64,000 bases of DNA, from positions 1 through 64,000 of the forward strand of contig CAYYVJ010000002.1 in the NCBI GenBank assembly GCA_964475115.1, given 5' to 3'. The first letter of the stretch is position 1; each line of letters opens with the position of its first letter. Both the position numbers and the translations under genes were made by a program. Positions 24,259 to 33,269 of this stretch are shown one piece after another. Source of the DNA: CAYYVJ01 sp964475115. Lineage in GTDB: Bacteria; Bacillota; Clostridia; Lachnospirales; Lachnospiraceae. The notes beneath the pieces are model-generated. The model had not been told where the DNA came from, ran no database searches, and worked only from the letters and a program-made list of their open reading frames with translations.

Positions 24259-25995
24259 TTATTCAAACTGTGAATAATATAACTTACTATAAAAGCCGTT
24301 TTCGACAATTAATTCATCGTGAGTACCTTGCTCTACTATCTCTCCTTCGTTTACCACTAAGATTCTATCCGCATGGCGAATAGTAGATAAACGATGTGCT
24401 ATTACAAAACAGGTCTTTTCTTCCATTAATTTACGCATTGCATGTTGAATTTGAATCTCAGTTCTTGTATCAACATTTGAAGTGGCTTCGTCAAGTATTA
24501 ACATATTGGAGTCTAATAACATAGCCCTTGCAATCGTTAATAGTTGCTTCTGCCCTTTTGAAATATTAGTTCCTTCATCTGTTAAAATCGTATGATATCC
24601 TTCAGGCAGTCGTTTAATATAAGAATGAATCTTTGCTGCTTTTGCTGCTGCTACTACCTCTTCCATGCTAGCATTATCTTTTCCATATGCTATATTTTCA
24701 AAAATACTTCCATAGAAAAGCCAGGTATCTTGCAGAACCATTGCATAAGATTTTCTAAGGCTATCTCTTGTTATCTTAGAAATTTCATTTCGATCAACAT
24801 AGATTGAACCATCACCAATATCATAAAACCTCATAAGTAAATTAATTAATGTGGTTTTACCTGCACCAGTAGGTCCTACAATGGCAATTAATTTTCCTCT
24901 ATCCGCTTTTAGATTAAGACCTTTAATAATAATCTTATCCTCTGTATATCCGAAACTAACATCTTTCAGTTCTACATCACCTTCTACATTTTCTAAAACA
25001 GTTGCATCTTCCATATCAATGAGTTCAGGAACTTCATCAATTAAGCGAAATACACGTTCTGCAGCCGCTAAGGCAGATTGGAATTCCGTTATAATATTAG
25101 CAGTTTCATTAATTGGACCTGAAAACTTTCTAGAATATAGTACAAAAGAAGAAATATTTCCTATACTCATACTTCCCATCAAATAGAGGATCGCTCCAAA
25201 TACACTAATTAATGATAAAGAAAGATTATTAATGAAATTCACTGTCGGCCCAACAACACTTCCATAATATTCGGATTTATAATATGCTTCTACAGCTTCT
25301 GTATTTTTATTTTCAAATTTCAAGAGTGTATTTTGCTCTTGAGAGTATGCTTTTAATGTTTTCTGACCTGTTATAATTTCTTCAGCAAAACCATTTAATT
25401 CACCTAGTTTAGCAGAACGCTTGCGAAAAAGTGGCCTTGTTTTACCTGTAATAAGTGTAGTTAAAAACATAGATAAAGGAACTGTAAATACAAATACTAA
25501 TACTAATTTTGGAGAAATAAGTATCATCATAACAAAGGCACCTACAATAGTAATAAAACTCGAAAATATATGTACAATATCGTTTGATAATGAAGTATTG
25601 ACGGTATCAATGTCATAAGAAATGGTACTAATAATATCACCTGTTTGATGGGTATCAAAGTAACCAATTGGTAATTCCATGAGTTTATCAAAAACATCTT
25701 TTCGCATCCTAAAAATAACTTTTCTACTGATCTGTATCATAAGCACAGACAAGGAGTAAGATAAAATAGAAGATATAATGTAAAATCCTAACATCCAAGC
25801 AGCATAATATAATACTTTTGAAAAATCAACCTTCTGAAATCCCGGTTCAATGGAATCAATGGCATATCCAGATAGCATTGGCCCTATTAACATTAATAAA
25901 TTACTTACAATGGATAGGATAACTGCAAATAGAAGTAGATAACTATAAGGAAACATATATTTTGCCAGACGGATTAGGGTATTTTTTCTCTTCAT
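24259..25995 (-). CDS. ABC exporter half-transporter, canonical ATP site subunit
   Basis: A 578-residue fusion of a six-helix membrane domain (1-320) and an ATPase domain. Walker A is GPTGAGKTT, Walker B LILDEATSNVD with the catalytic Glu, and the switch His is in FVIAHRLS. The signature is degenerate, ISKGQ instead of LSGGQ. This is the pattern of the consensus-site partner in heterodimeric multidrug exporters such as BmrCD or LmrCD. Its start at 25995 follows the partner gene's stop immediately (ATG after GGTGGTGA). Substrate is unknown. Confidence 0.92.
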   Translation of the reverse strand: MKRKNTLIRLAKYMFPYSYLLLFAVILSIVSNLLMLIGPMLSGYAIDSIEPGFQKVDFSKVLYYAAWMLGFYIISSILSYSLSVLMIQISRKVIFRMRKDVFDKLMELPIGYFDTHQTGDIISTISYDIDTVNTSLSNDIVHIFSSFITIVGAFVMMILISPKLVLVFVFTVPLSMFLTTLITGKTRPLFRKRSAKLGELNGFAEEIITGQKTLKAYSQEQNTLLKFENKNTEAVEAYYKSEYYGSVVGPTVNFINNLSLSLISVFGAILYLMGSMSIGNISSFVLYSRKFSGPINETANIITEFQSALAAAERVFRLIDEVPELIDMEDATVLENVEGDVELKDVSFGYTEDKIIIKGLNLKADRGKLIAIVGPTGAGKTTLINLLMRFYDIGDGSIYVDRNEISKITRDSLRKSYAMVLQDTWLFYGSIFENIAYGKDNASMEEVVAAAKAAKIHSYIKRLPEGYHTILTDEGTNISKGQKQLLTIARAMLLDSNMLILDEATSNVDTRTEIQIQHAMRKLMEEKTCFVIAHRLSTIRHADRILVVNEGEIVEQGTHDELIVENGFYSKLYYSQFE

Positions 25996-25996
25996 A

Positions 25997-27706
25997 TTAT
26001 TCACCACCCATCTGTGAAACGCTTATTTCTTTGTAAACTTTACAGTTTTTTAGTAATTCTTCATGATTTCCATACCCTATGACTTTTCCATCTTCTAATA
26101 CCATAATATGAGTAGCATTCATAATAGAGCTTACTCTTTGTGCAATGATAATTGTAGTTGTATCTCTAAAGTGGGTACTTATTTCTTTTCTAAGTGCAGC
26201 ATCTGTCTTATAATCTAAAGCACTTGAAGAATCATCCAGAACAAGTATTTCAGGACTAGATGCTAGGGCTCTTGCAATAAGAATCCTTTGTTTTTGTCCA
26301 CCACTCAGATTTGCCCCTTTAATATTAAGTTTTTTATATGAACCTTCTCCAGATCCATCTACAAACTCTTTAGCTCTTGCATATTCAATCGCATTTTTTA
26401 TTTGCTCTTCTGACAAGTCTCTGCCTAGTTTAATATTTTCATAAATCGTGTCCTCGAACAAAACATCATTTTGAAAAACAACACCAAATTTCTCTCTTAG
26501 TTCTTTTCTTTCATAAGACTTTATATTACGACCATCAATTGAAATCGTTCCGTTATCTACATCATAAAATCTCATTAATAAGTTTATAATCGTCGTCTTT
26601 CCAGAACCAGTTTCACCTATAATCCCTAGGGTTTCACCCTTTTTTAGTTTAAAACTAATGTCCGTAAGATTATTTTCTACTTTATTATAAGAAAAAGAGA
26701 CTTGATTAAACTCAACAAAGGAATCACTTTCTTCTATATCATATAATTGAGTAATGATATCTTCTGTCGAGTCTATTATTTCCATAATTCGATTTCCCGA
26801 AGCAACTGCTTTTGAAGTAATAACAAACATTTTAGAGATAGACATCATCGCCGTAGAAATCAATGTAAAATATGTCATAAATGCTAAAATTCTACCCACT
26901 TCAGTGGCACCATTGTTTACTCTATATGCTCCTACAATAATAACAAAAACCAGACCGGTATTCAAAATAGTATTAATTATAGGACTTAAACCAGCCATAA
27001 GCATACTCGTCTTTTTTTCTTGTGATATCACTTCTAAATTAATCTCATTAAACTTCTTTTTCTCAAAATCTGTTTTGGATAATGCTTTTATAACTCGAAT
27101 ACCCGAGATGTCTTCTCTAACAATACGAACTAGCTTATCAACGAAGGATTGTAGTTCTCTAAACATAGGAATACTCTTTTTGGATACATAGAGCATAACG
27201 AATGTGATAAAGGGTAGTAAAACAACTAACACAAAAGTTAATATAGGATCAAGAGTTAAAGTAATCAAAATTCCACCAATCAAAAGAATAGGTGCTCTCA
27301 CACCTAGTCGTTGAATTCTTCCTATCATTTGATGAATATTATAAGTATCCGTTGTAATTCTAGAAATCAAGGAAGGTTTTGTGAAATAATCAATTTTTTG
27401 ATTTGATAAATAAGTGATTTTTTCAAATAAATCATAGCGTATTTTTTCTGTTGCATCACGTGCAACTTTAGAGGCCTTACGATTAGCAATCACATTAAAA
27501 GTAACAGTTAAAAGAGAAGCTATTATCATAACTCCACCCCATTTAACAATTTCAGTTATACTATTTCGTGGAATAATGGTATCTATGATATATGCCAAGA
27601 TCCACGGAATACTTAAGTCTGTTATTGTTCCAACAAATTTAATAAGAAATCCTATCGTCATAGTAAAATAATATGGTCTTAAATAATATGTAATAATATT
27701 TTTCAA
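25997..27706 (-). CDS. ABC exporter half-transporter, degenerate ATP site subunit
   Basis: A 569-residue membrane-plus-ATPase protein. Walker A is GETGSGKTT (around 364-372) and the signature is canonical LSGGQ (467-471). Walker B ends in LVLDD, with Asp492 in place of the catalytic Glu, and the switch His is Gln523 (IIIAQRVSS). Together with ISKGQ in the next gene these changes all fall on one composite ATP site, so the pair should form a heterodimer with one active and one degenerate site. Start appears to be TTG 27706 with a weak ribosome site; a later Met15 is possible. Confidence 0.9.
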   Translation of the reverse strand: MKNIITYYLRPYYFTMTIGFLIKFVGTITDLSIPWILAYIIDTIIPRNSITEIVKWGGVMIIASLLTVTFNVIANRKASKVARDATEKIRYDLFEKITYLSNQKIDYFTKPSLISRITTDTYNIHQMIGRIQRLGVRAPILLIGGILITLTLDPILTFVLVVLLPFITFVMLYVSKKSIPMFRELQSFVDKLVRIVREDISGIRVIKALSKTDFEKKKFNEINLEVISQEKKTSMLMAGLSPIINTILNTGLVFVIIVGAYRVNNGATEVGRILAFMTYFTLISTAMMSISKMFVITSKAVASGNRIMEIIDSTEDIITQLYDIEESDSFVEFNQVSFSYNKVENNLTDISFKLKKGETLGIIGETGSGKTTIINLLMRFYDVDNGTISIDGRNIKSYERKELREKFGVVFQNDVLFEDTIYENIKLGRDLSEEQIKNAIEYARAKEFVDGSGEGSYKKLNIKGANLSGGQKQRILIARALASSPEILVLDDSSSALDYKTDAALRKEISTHFRDTTTIIIAQRVSSIMNATHIMVLEDGKVIGYGNHEELLKNCKVYKEISVSQMGGE

Positions 27707-27807
27707 GTATTCTCACGTCCTATTCATTCTTGCCTATAATGTAAGTATCAGTACTTTTATTATAACATTCTGCCATGGTTCAATCAATGTCTTATCCTTT
27801 ATAAACT

Positions 27808-27859
27808 AAAAAATGCTCTCTGCCAAGGATTCGTATACAAACCATCGACATAGAGCATT
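27808..27859 (-). terminator. Probable terminator of the his-vanY unit
   Basis: An 8-bp stem (AATGCTCT at 27812-27819, AGAGCATT at 27852-27859) with a 32-base loop, followed on the minus strand by TTTTTTAG. It lies about 30 bp past the carboxypeptidase stop. Confidence 0.55.
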
Positions 27860-27890
27860 ATAAATTTTTATGTTAATTGAATATATGATT

Positions 27891-28745
27891 TTAATATATT
27901 AACTCTAAATATTCTTCTAGACACAAATCATTCTCATACATATACAAGGCTTCATCTATCCCTACATAACGATAGTGCCATGGTTCAAATCCCACTTCTG
28001 TTATATCACTATAACCATCAGGATATCTTAATACAAAGCCATATAAATATGCATTTTCACTTAACCAAGTTCCTTGTTTCGTATCTATAAATTCCTCTGT
28101 CATATCATCTTTAGTACCAGATGAAAAATCTAAGGCTAAGCCAATATTGTGTTCGCTTTTTCCTGGTTGTTCTACATAATAGGAAGCTGATTGGGCTGCT
28201 TCTTCTAAATTCATGCCTGCACGTAATCGTTTAGACATAGCATTACTATATAAAAATTGTTGATTTTCAAAAGTACGGTAACCAGATGAAATTCCAAGTT
28301 TTACGCCATCTTCTTTTGCAGCATCTAATAAATCTAGTAAATCCTCTTCAATTCTTTCATCTACAACTGTTCCATTTACCTTGGAAACAGTAATAGAATA
28401 TTCACTTGTTACTACGTTTTGATAATTTACCAATCTCAAATTCCATGGAATATTAGAATTATCAATGATACCATCATTGTCAAAATAATATAAAATTCCA
28501 TCAATCATCTGTAAACCAGTCGCAAGTACTCCTTCTTCAGAAAAGTAGTGTTTATTTCCATCAATACGTTGCCATCCAGTTAAAACATCACCTTTTTTAT
28601 CTTTATAATACCAATTTTCATCTTCGTAAGTCCAAGTACCATTTAAGTTAATTGCTTTAACATTTGCAACAAAAAAAGTTCCATAGAACATGGAAAAAAT
28701 TAGCATTATTAAAAATAATTTTGAAATTTTTGTTCTTATTCTCAT
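27891..28745 (-). CDS. VanY-type D-alanyl-D-alanine carboxypeptidase with cell-wall-binding repeats
   Basis: A 284-residue secreted or membrane-anchored peptidase. Residues 8-32 are a signal or anchor. About 35-95 contain three choline-binding-like repeats (WYYKDKKGDVLTGWQ, HYFSEEGVLATGLQ, LYYFDNDG). The M15B catalytic domain follows with GYRTFENQQ, SEHNIGLALDF (zinc His and Asp) and EPWHYRYVG. It would trim D-Ala from peptidoglycan stem peptides. It begins 18 bp after hisIE, so it may be transcribed with the his operon although functionally unrelated. Confidence 0.9.
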   Translation of the reverse strand: MRIRTKISKLFLIMLIFSMFYGTFFVANVKAINLNGTWTYEDENWYYKDKKGDVLTGWQRIDGNKHYFSEEGVLATGLQMIDGILYYFDNDGIIDNSNIPWNLRLVNYQNVVTSEYSITVSKVNGTVVDERIEEDLLDLLDAAKEDGVKLGISSGYRTFENQQFLYSNAMSKRLRAGMNLEEAAQSASYYVEQPGKSEHNIGLALDFSSGTKDDMTEEFIDTKQGTWLSENAYLYGFVLRYPDGYSDITEVGFEPWHYRYVGIDEALYMYENDLCLEEYLELIY

Positions 28746-28763
28746 AATTCGCCATCCTTTAAG

Positions 28764-29990
28764 CTAGTGCCGATTTCCTAATTCTTTAGCAATCTCTTCC
28801 CAAGAGACACCTTTTTCGACCATTAGTACCATAACATGATAGAGGAAGTCAGAAATTTCGTATATGATTTCCTCGGAATCAGGGTTCTTCGCAGCTATTA
28901 TAATTTCAGTTGCTTCTTCCCCAACTTTCTTTAGTATCTTATCAATTCCCTTGTCTAAAAGATAATTCGTATAGGAACCTTCTTTTGGGTTAATCTTTCG
29001 TTCTTTAATGGTAGTATATACATTTTCAAACACTTTAAGTAAGTCTGTTTCCTTATAATCCTTTTTTACTAATTCCTTAAAGAAACAAGAAGTTTCTCCT
29101 GTATGACAAGCAACACCCACTTGAGATACCTTTGATAACATCGTATCATTATCACAGTCTAATGTCAATGCTTTTAAGTATTGAAAATGTCCAGAAGTCA
29201 GACCTTTTGTCCAAATCTCCTGGCGACTTCTGCTGAAAAATGTCATTTTTCCAGTTTTTAAGGTTAGATGAAACGCTTCTTCATTCATATATGCAAGCAT
29301 TAATACTTCATTTGTCTTATAATCTTGAACAATGACTGGAATCAATCCGTCTGAATTCAATTTTAATTCAGACCATGAAATCGAAGACTGAAACGTATCA
29401 ATTTCATAGTCTTCACTTACTATTTCGTCCTTTATTTCTAAAAAGTTAATCGTATCTTCTGATTCTAGTCCAATACCATGAAGATTTCTTTCAAAATTAT
29501 AGTTAAGGATTACATTTAAATTCGTATCTTTTGTAATAAAAAGAAGATCAAGCCCAAGGAGATCCTCTCTTGAACTTAATTGTTTACATTCTTCTAAATT
29601 TGTAGTCGCCACTAAGAATTTTTCTTTTCCAAAACGCAAAATAGCTTCATCAATAATATTTAATTCTTTTATTTTATCAAAATAGAATATAACCTTTTCC
29701 GCACCGGTATATAAATATTTTTTCACATCTTCAAAATTCTTTAAAGTTCCACATACATATAATGGAATTTCACAATCATGAACCATAGCTTTCAAGGATA
29801 AAATAGCTTCTTGTCGGTCCATTTCATTTGTTGATAAATCAAAGACTAATAAAGCATCTGCATAAATATCACTATAATATCTGCCAACAGAAACATGATT
29901 TTGATTTTCAAAAGGAATTTGACAATTTCTATCAAAAAACACTTGATTTTTTTTAAGGTATATCGTTGATAGTAATTTAATTTTACTCAT
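28764..29990 (-). CDS. hisIE: HisI-HisE bifunctional enzyme with dead HisA/HisF-like N-terminal domain
   Basis: A 408-residue protein. The C-terminal part is phosphoribosyl-AMP cyclohydrolase (about 210-310; GVACHTGETSCFF metal and active-site motif) followed by phosphoribosyl-ATP pyrophosphatase (about 320-408; VGEEATEIIIAAKN). These are histidine steps two and three. The first ~205 residues resemble the HisA/HisF barrel (ADALLVFDLSTNE, IPLYVCGTLKNFEDVKKYL, AEKVIFYFDK). The two catalytic Asp positions are lost: the strand-1 region reads STIYLKK and the later strand VATTNLEE. ATG 29990 has AAGGAG upstream and overlaps hisA by 8 bp. Confidence 0.9.
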   Translation of the reverse strand: MSKIKLLSTIYLKKNQVFFDRNCQIPFENQNHVSVGRYYSDIYADALLVFDLSTNEMDRQEAILSLKAMVHDCEIPLYVCGTLKNFEDVKKYLYTGAEKVIFYFDKIKELNIIDEAILRFGKEKFLVATTNLEECKQLSSREDLLGLDLLFITKDTNLNVILNYNFERNLHGIGLESEDTINFLEIKDEIVSEDYEIDTFQSSISWSELKLNSDGLIPVIVQDYKTNEVLMLAYMNEEAFHLTLKTGKMTFFSRSRQEIWTKGLTSGHFQYLKALTLDCDNDTMLSKVSQVGVACHTGETSCFFKELVKKDYKETDLLKVFENVYTTIKERKINPKEGSYTNYLLDKGIDKILKKVGEEATEIIIAAKNPDSEEIIYEISDFLYHVMVLMVEKGVSWEEIAKELGNRH

Positions 29991-30717
29991 TTGTTTCTCC
30001 TTTTTCATATAACTGCACTGCTTTTCTTAGATTAATTCTATTTTCATATAAAGCTTTTCCAATGATTACACCAGTGATTCCAGCCTTATAAAGATTTTCC
30101 AAGTCAGTCATAGAAGATACGCCACCAGAAGCAATTATATTTAAAGCAGTAGCATCTGAAAGAGATTTTGTATATTCAATGTTGGGACCTTGTAACATTC
30201 CATCTTTTGAAATATCTGTATATATAATATTCTTTACTCCTATTTCCTTCATTTCAGAACATAAGTTCAATGCACTTAAAGTACTTATCTTTTCCCAGCC
30301 TTCAATTGCAACTAATCCATTCTTCGCATCTACGCCTACGACGATTTTATCTGCTCCAAAGATTTGAATGGCTTCTTTTATAAATAATGGTTCTTGAACT
30401 GCTTTTGTACCAATGATTACCCTGTCTACTCCATAGTCTAAAGCAGTTTCGATATCATTTATGCTTCGTATTCCGCCACCAAGTTGAACTGGTATCTCAA
30501 CAGATTTGACAATTTCACGTATAACCATTTCATTAATAGATCGTCCTACTAAAGCACCATCTAAATCTACAATATGGATATAAGAGGCACCTTGTTGTTC
30601 CCATAGAGAAGCTATCTTAACTGGTGTGTGGGAATAAACTTCTATATCATGAAATTGTCCTTGTCTTAAACGAACGCATTGTCCATTTTTAATATCGATT
30701 GCGGGGTATAGTTTCAT
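29983..30717 (-). CDS. hisA: Phosphoribosylformimino-AICAR ribotide isomerase
   Basis: A 244-residue (beta/alpha)8 barrel that isomerises ProFAR to PRFAR. The strand-1 catalytic Asp is in LYPAIDIKNG and the strand-5 Asp in VVGVDAKNG. Phosphate-binding loops GGGIRS and GGVSS are intact. It lies between hisB and hisIE. Because hisF is not in this operon, the intact barrel here is worth distinguishing from the dead one in the next gene. Confidence 0.96.
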   Translation of the reverse strand: MKLYPAIDIKNGQCVRLRQGQFHDIEVYSHTPVKIASLWEQQGASYIHIVDLDGALVGRSINEMVIREIVKSVEIPVQLGGGIRSINDIETALDYGVDRVIIGTKAVQEPLFIKEAIQIFGADKIVVGVDAKNGLVAIEGWEKISTLSALNLCSEMKEIGVKNIIYTDISKDGMLQGPNIEYTKSLSDATALNIIASGGVSSMTDLENLYKAGITGVIIGKALYENRINLRKAVQLYEKGETNE

Positions 30718-30732
30718 AATATTCCTCCTTTT

Positions 30733-31320
30733 CTATAATGTACCCTTTGTTGATAGTACATCTTTTATTCTAGGGTCATAAGCGAGAGCTTCATCTAATG
30801 ACTTTGCAAATGCTTTAAATATAGCTTCTATAATATGATGGTTGTTTGATCCGGCTAATTGTTTTATATGTAAATTCATTCCTGCGCCATATGCTATAGC
30901 ATGAAAAAATTCCTTTACCATTTCCGTATCAAAATAACCAATCCTATCTACCGTATGTTCTATGTCATAGACTAAGTAAGGCCTATTTGATAAATCCAAA
31001 GAACATAAAATCAAGGATTCGTCCATAGGTAATATCACTGAACCATATCGCTTAATCCCTTTTTTATCCCCTGCAGCAGAGGCAATTGCTTCTCCAAGTA
31101 CAATCCCAACATCTTCTATTGTATGATGGCTATCTACATACAGATCACCATTTGCTTTGATTTCTAAGTCAAAAAAGCCATGTCTAGCAAAACTATTTAA
31201 CATATGGTCAAAAAAACCAATTCCAGTTGAAACATCTCCCTTTCCTTCTCCGTCTAAATTAATAGAAAGTGTAATATCTGTTTCTTTTGTTTTTCTACTT
31301 AACTGGGCTTTCCTCTCCAT
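30733..31320 (-). CDS. hisB: Imidazoleglycerol-phosphate dehydratase
   Basis: A 195-residue monofunctional HisB dehydratase. Metal-binding repeats GFFDHMLNSFARHG, DSHHTIEDVGI, EFFHAIAYGAGMNLH and NNHHIIEAIFKA are all present. It makes imidazole-acetol phosphate, the substrate of HisC, which is not in this cluster. No phosphatase domain is fused. It starts 3 bp after hisD. Confidence 0.97.
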   Translation of the reverse strand: MERKAQLSRKTKETDITLSINLDGEGKGDVSTGIGFFDHMLNSFARHGFFDLEIKANGDLYVDSHHTIEDVGIVLGEAIASAAGDKKGIKRYGSVILPMDESLILCSLDLSNRPYLVYDIEHTVDRIGYFDTEMVKEFFHAIAYGAGMNLHIKQLAGSNNHHIIEAIFKAFAKSLDEALAYDPRIKDVLSTKGTL

Positions 31321-31323
31321 ATT

Positions 31324-32625
31324 TCAATTTTCCTCCTTATCAAAGCGAACTTGAATGGAATTCGCATGAGCACTTAGATGCTCTGCTTTTGCAAATTCTA
31401 TAATATCTTTATAAATTGGTTCCAAAGCTTCTTTTGAATAAGAAATAATACTGGATTTTTTAATAAAATCATCCACGCTAAGAGGTGAGAAAAACTTTGC
31501 TGTACCATTCGTTGGTAATACATGATTTGGTCCTGCAAAATAGTCTCCTAGTGGTTCACTACTGTACTCTCCGATAAAAATTGCACCTGCATGCTTCACT
31601 TTTGTCATTACAAAAAATGGATCCTTTGTAATAATTTCCAAATGCTCAGAAGCAACTTCATTAACAATATCTATTGCATCATCAAAAGTATCCGCAATTA
31701 AAATATAACCATAGTTAGATAAGGACTTTTCTAAAATTTCTCTTCTTGGTAAAATTTCTAAAAATTTATCAACTTCTATAGAAACAGCTTCAGCAAGATT
31801 TCTATCTGTAGTAACTAAAATTGAAGAAGCTAGTTCATCATGTTCTGCCTGTGATAATAAGTCAGCTGCAATGAATTTAGGGTTAGCTGTCTCATCTGCT
31901 AATACTAAAATTTCACTTGGACCCGCAATGGAGTCAATGCTAACATGTCCATAAACAGCTTTTTTTGCTAACGCTACATAGATATTTCCTGGCCCTACAA
32001 TTTTATCAACTTTCTTTATGCTTTCCGTTCCATATGCCATGGCAGCTATCGCTTGTGCTCCACCAACCTTATAGATTTTATCTACTCCTGCTTCCTTTGC
32101 TGCTACTAGAGTAGCTGGGTTAATTTTACCATCCTTTGCAGGCGGAGTAGTCATAATGATTTCCTCTACTCCTGCAACTTTTGCTGGGATAATATTCATT
32201 AATACCGAAGAGGGATAGGATGCTTTCCCTCCTGGGACATAAAGACCTACTCTAGAAATTGCTGTGATTTTTTGTCCTAAAATAACACCTGGCTTACTAC
32301 TATCAAACCAACTGTTTTGCTTTTGTTTTTCATGAAAACTTTTTATGTTTTCAATTGCTTTACGAATAATCGTTATTAAGCTATCCTCCACTAATGAATA
32401 AGCCTCTTTAACTTCTTCCTCTGTTACCAATATGGAAGATTCATTTATGATAGCCTTATCAAATTCTTTTGTAAAAGCAAAAAGTGCTTTATCCCCTTTT
32501 TCTCTTACTTCTTCAAGGATATGAGATACTTGAACTTCATATTCTTTATAATGATTAGGGCTTCTCTTTAATAAAGTTTCCAATAGATTTTTTTTACTAT
32601 TTTCATCTAAGTTTATTATTCTCAT
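31324..32625 (-). CDS. hisD: Histidinol dehydrogenase
   Basis: A 433-residue zinc enzyme that oxidises L-histidinol to histidine in two NAD-dependent steps. Motifs include VPGGKASYPSSVLMNIIPAK (in parts), GPGNIYVALAK, SIAGPSEILVLAD, QAEHDELASS and the C-terminal GPNHVLPT and EHLSAHANS. Its ATG overlaps the hisG stop by 4 bp, giving tight coupling. Confidence 0.97.
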   Translation of the reverse strand: MRIINLDENSKKNLLETLLKRSPNHYKEYEVQVSHILEEVREKGDKALFAFTKEFDKAIINESSILVTEEEVKEAYSLVEDSLITIIRKAIENIKSFHEKQKQNSWFDSSKPGVILGQKITAISRVGLYVPGGKASYPSSVLMNIIPAKVAGVEEIIMTTPPAKDGKINPATLVAAKEAGVDKIYKVGGAQAIAAMAYGTESIKKVDKIVGPGNIYVALAKKAVYGHVSIDSIAGPSEILVLADETANPKFIAADLLSQAEHDELASSILVTTDRNLAEAVSIEVDKFLEILPRREILEKSLSNYGYILIADTFDDAIDIVNEVASEHLEIITKDPFFVMTKVKHAGAIFIGEYSSEPLGDYFAGPNHVLPTNGTAKFFSPLSVDDFIKKSSIISYSKEALEPIYKDIIEFAKAEHLSAHANSIQVRFDKEEN

Positions 32626-33269
32626 ATATCCTCCATAATAATTGGTTTTATATCTGTTATAATTTTCATAATACGTTCATTTTCCATCTTCATACTAACC
32701 TGATTTACAACCATTCTAGCTGATAAAGGACAAATTTCTTCCAATATCGTTAGTCCATTTTCTTTTAAAGTAGCTCCTGTTTCTACAATATCTACAATCA
32801 CTTCAGATAAACCAACCAAAGGGGCCAATTCTATAGAGCCATTTAATTTAATGATTTCAACCGTTTGGTGTTTCTTATTATAAAAGTAATCTTTTGCAAT
32901 ATTAGGATATTTAGTCGCCACCCTGATTAACTCATGATGATTTAACAACTCTTTTGCTTCAGGTGGTCCTGCAACACACATTTTACACTTTCCAATTCCT
33001 AAATCAACTACTTCAAAAAGCTTTCTATTTTCTTCTAAAATAGTATCTTTACCCACGATACCAATATCTGCTGCACCATATTCCACATAAGTGGGTACAT
33101 CATTGGCTTTTACTAAAAAGAATTTAAACTTTAATTCTTCATTGATAAAAATTAACTTCCTTGATTTTTCATCTTTTATTTCTTCGCAAGAGATTCCTAT
33201 TTTTCCAAATATGTCCAAGGTTTTTTTGGCTAGTCTTCCTTTTGCTAATGCAAATGTAATATATCTCAT
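32622..33269 (-). CDS. hisG: ATP phosphoribosyltransferase, short form
   Basis: A 215-residue catalytic subunit of the first histidine step (ATP plus PRPP to PR-ATP). It is the short HisG form, lacking the C-terminal regulatory domain, and therefore needs HisZ. Visible motifs are FALAKGRLAKKT, GAADIGIVGKD and the PRPP loop DIVETGATLKENGL. Its start overlaps hisZ by 4 bp, consistent with a stoichiometric HisG-HisZ complex. Confidence 0.97.
   Translation of the reverse strand: MRYITFALAKGRLAKKTLDIFGKIGISCEEIKDEKSRKLIFINEELKFKFFLVKANDVPTYVEYGAADIGIVGKDTILEENRKLFEVVDLGIGKCKMCVAGPPEAKELLNHHELIRVATKYPNIAKDYFYNKKHQTVEIIKLNGSIELAPLVGLSEVIVDIVETGATLKENGLTILEEICPLSARMVVNQVSMKMENERIMKIITDIKPIIMEDI

Noticed and set aside
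24087..24383. A plus-strand hydrophobic frame near the exporter stop
   Set aside because: It is antisense to the exporter end, runs through the inverted repeats and has no ribosome site.
26754..27191. A 145-codon plus-strand frame inside the ABC exporter gene
   Set aside because: It is fully antisense to a strongly conserved gene and has only the hydrophobic bias expected from its complement.
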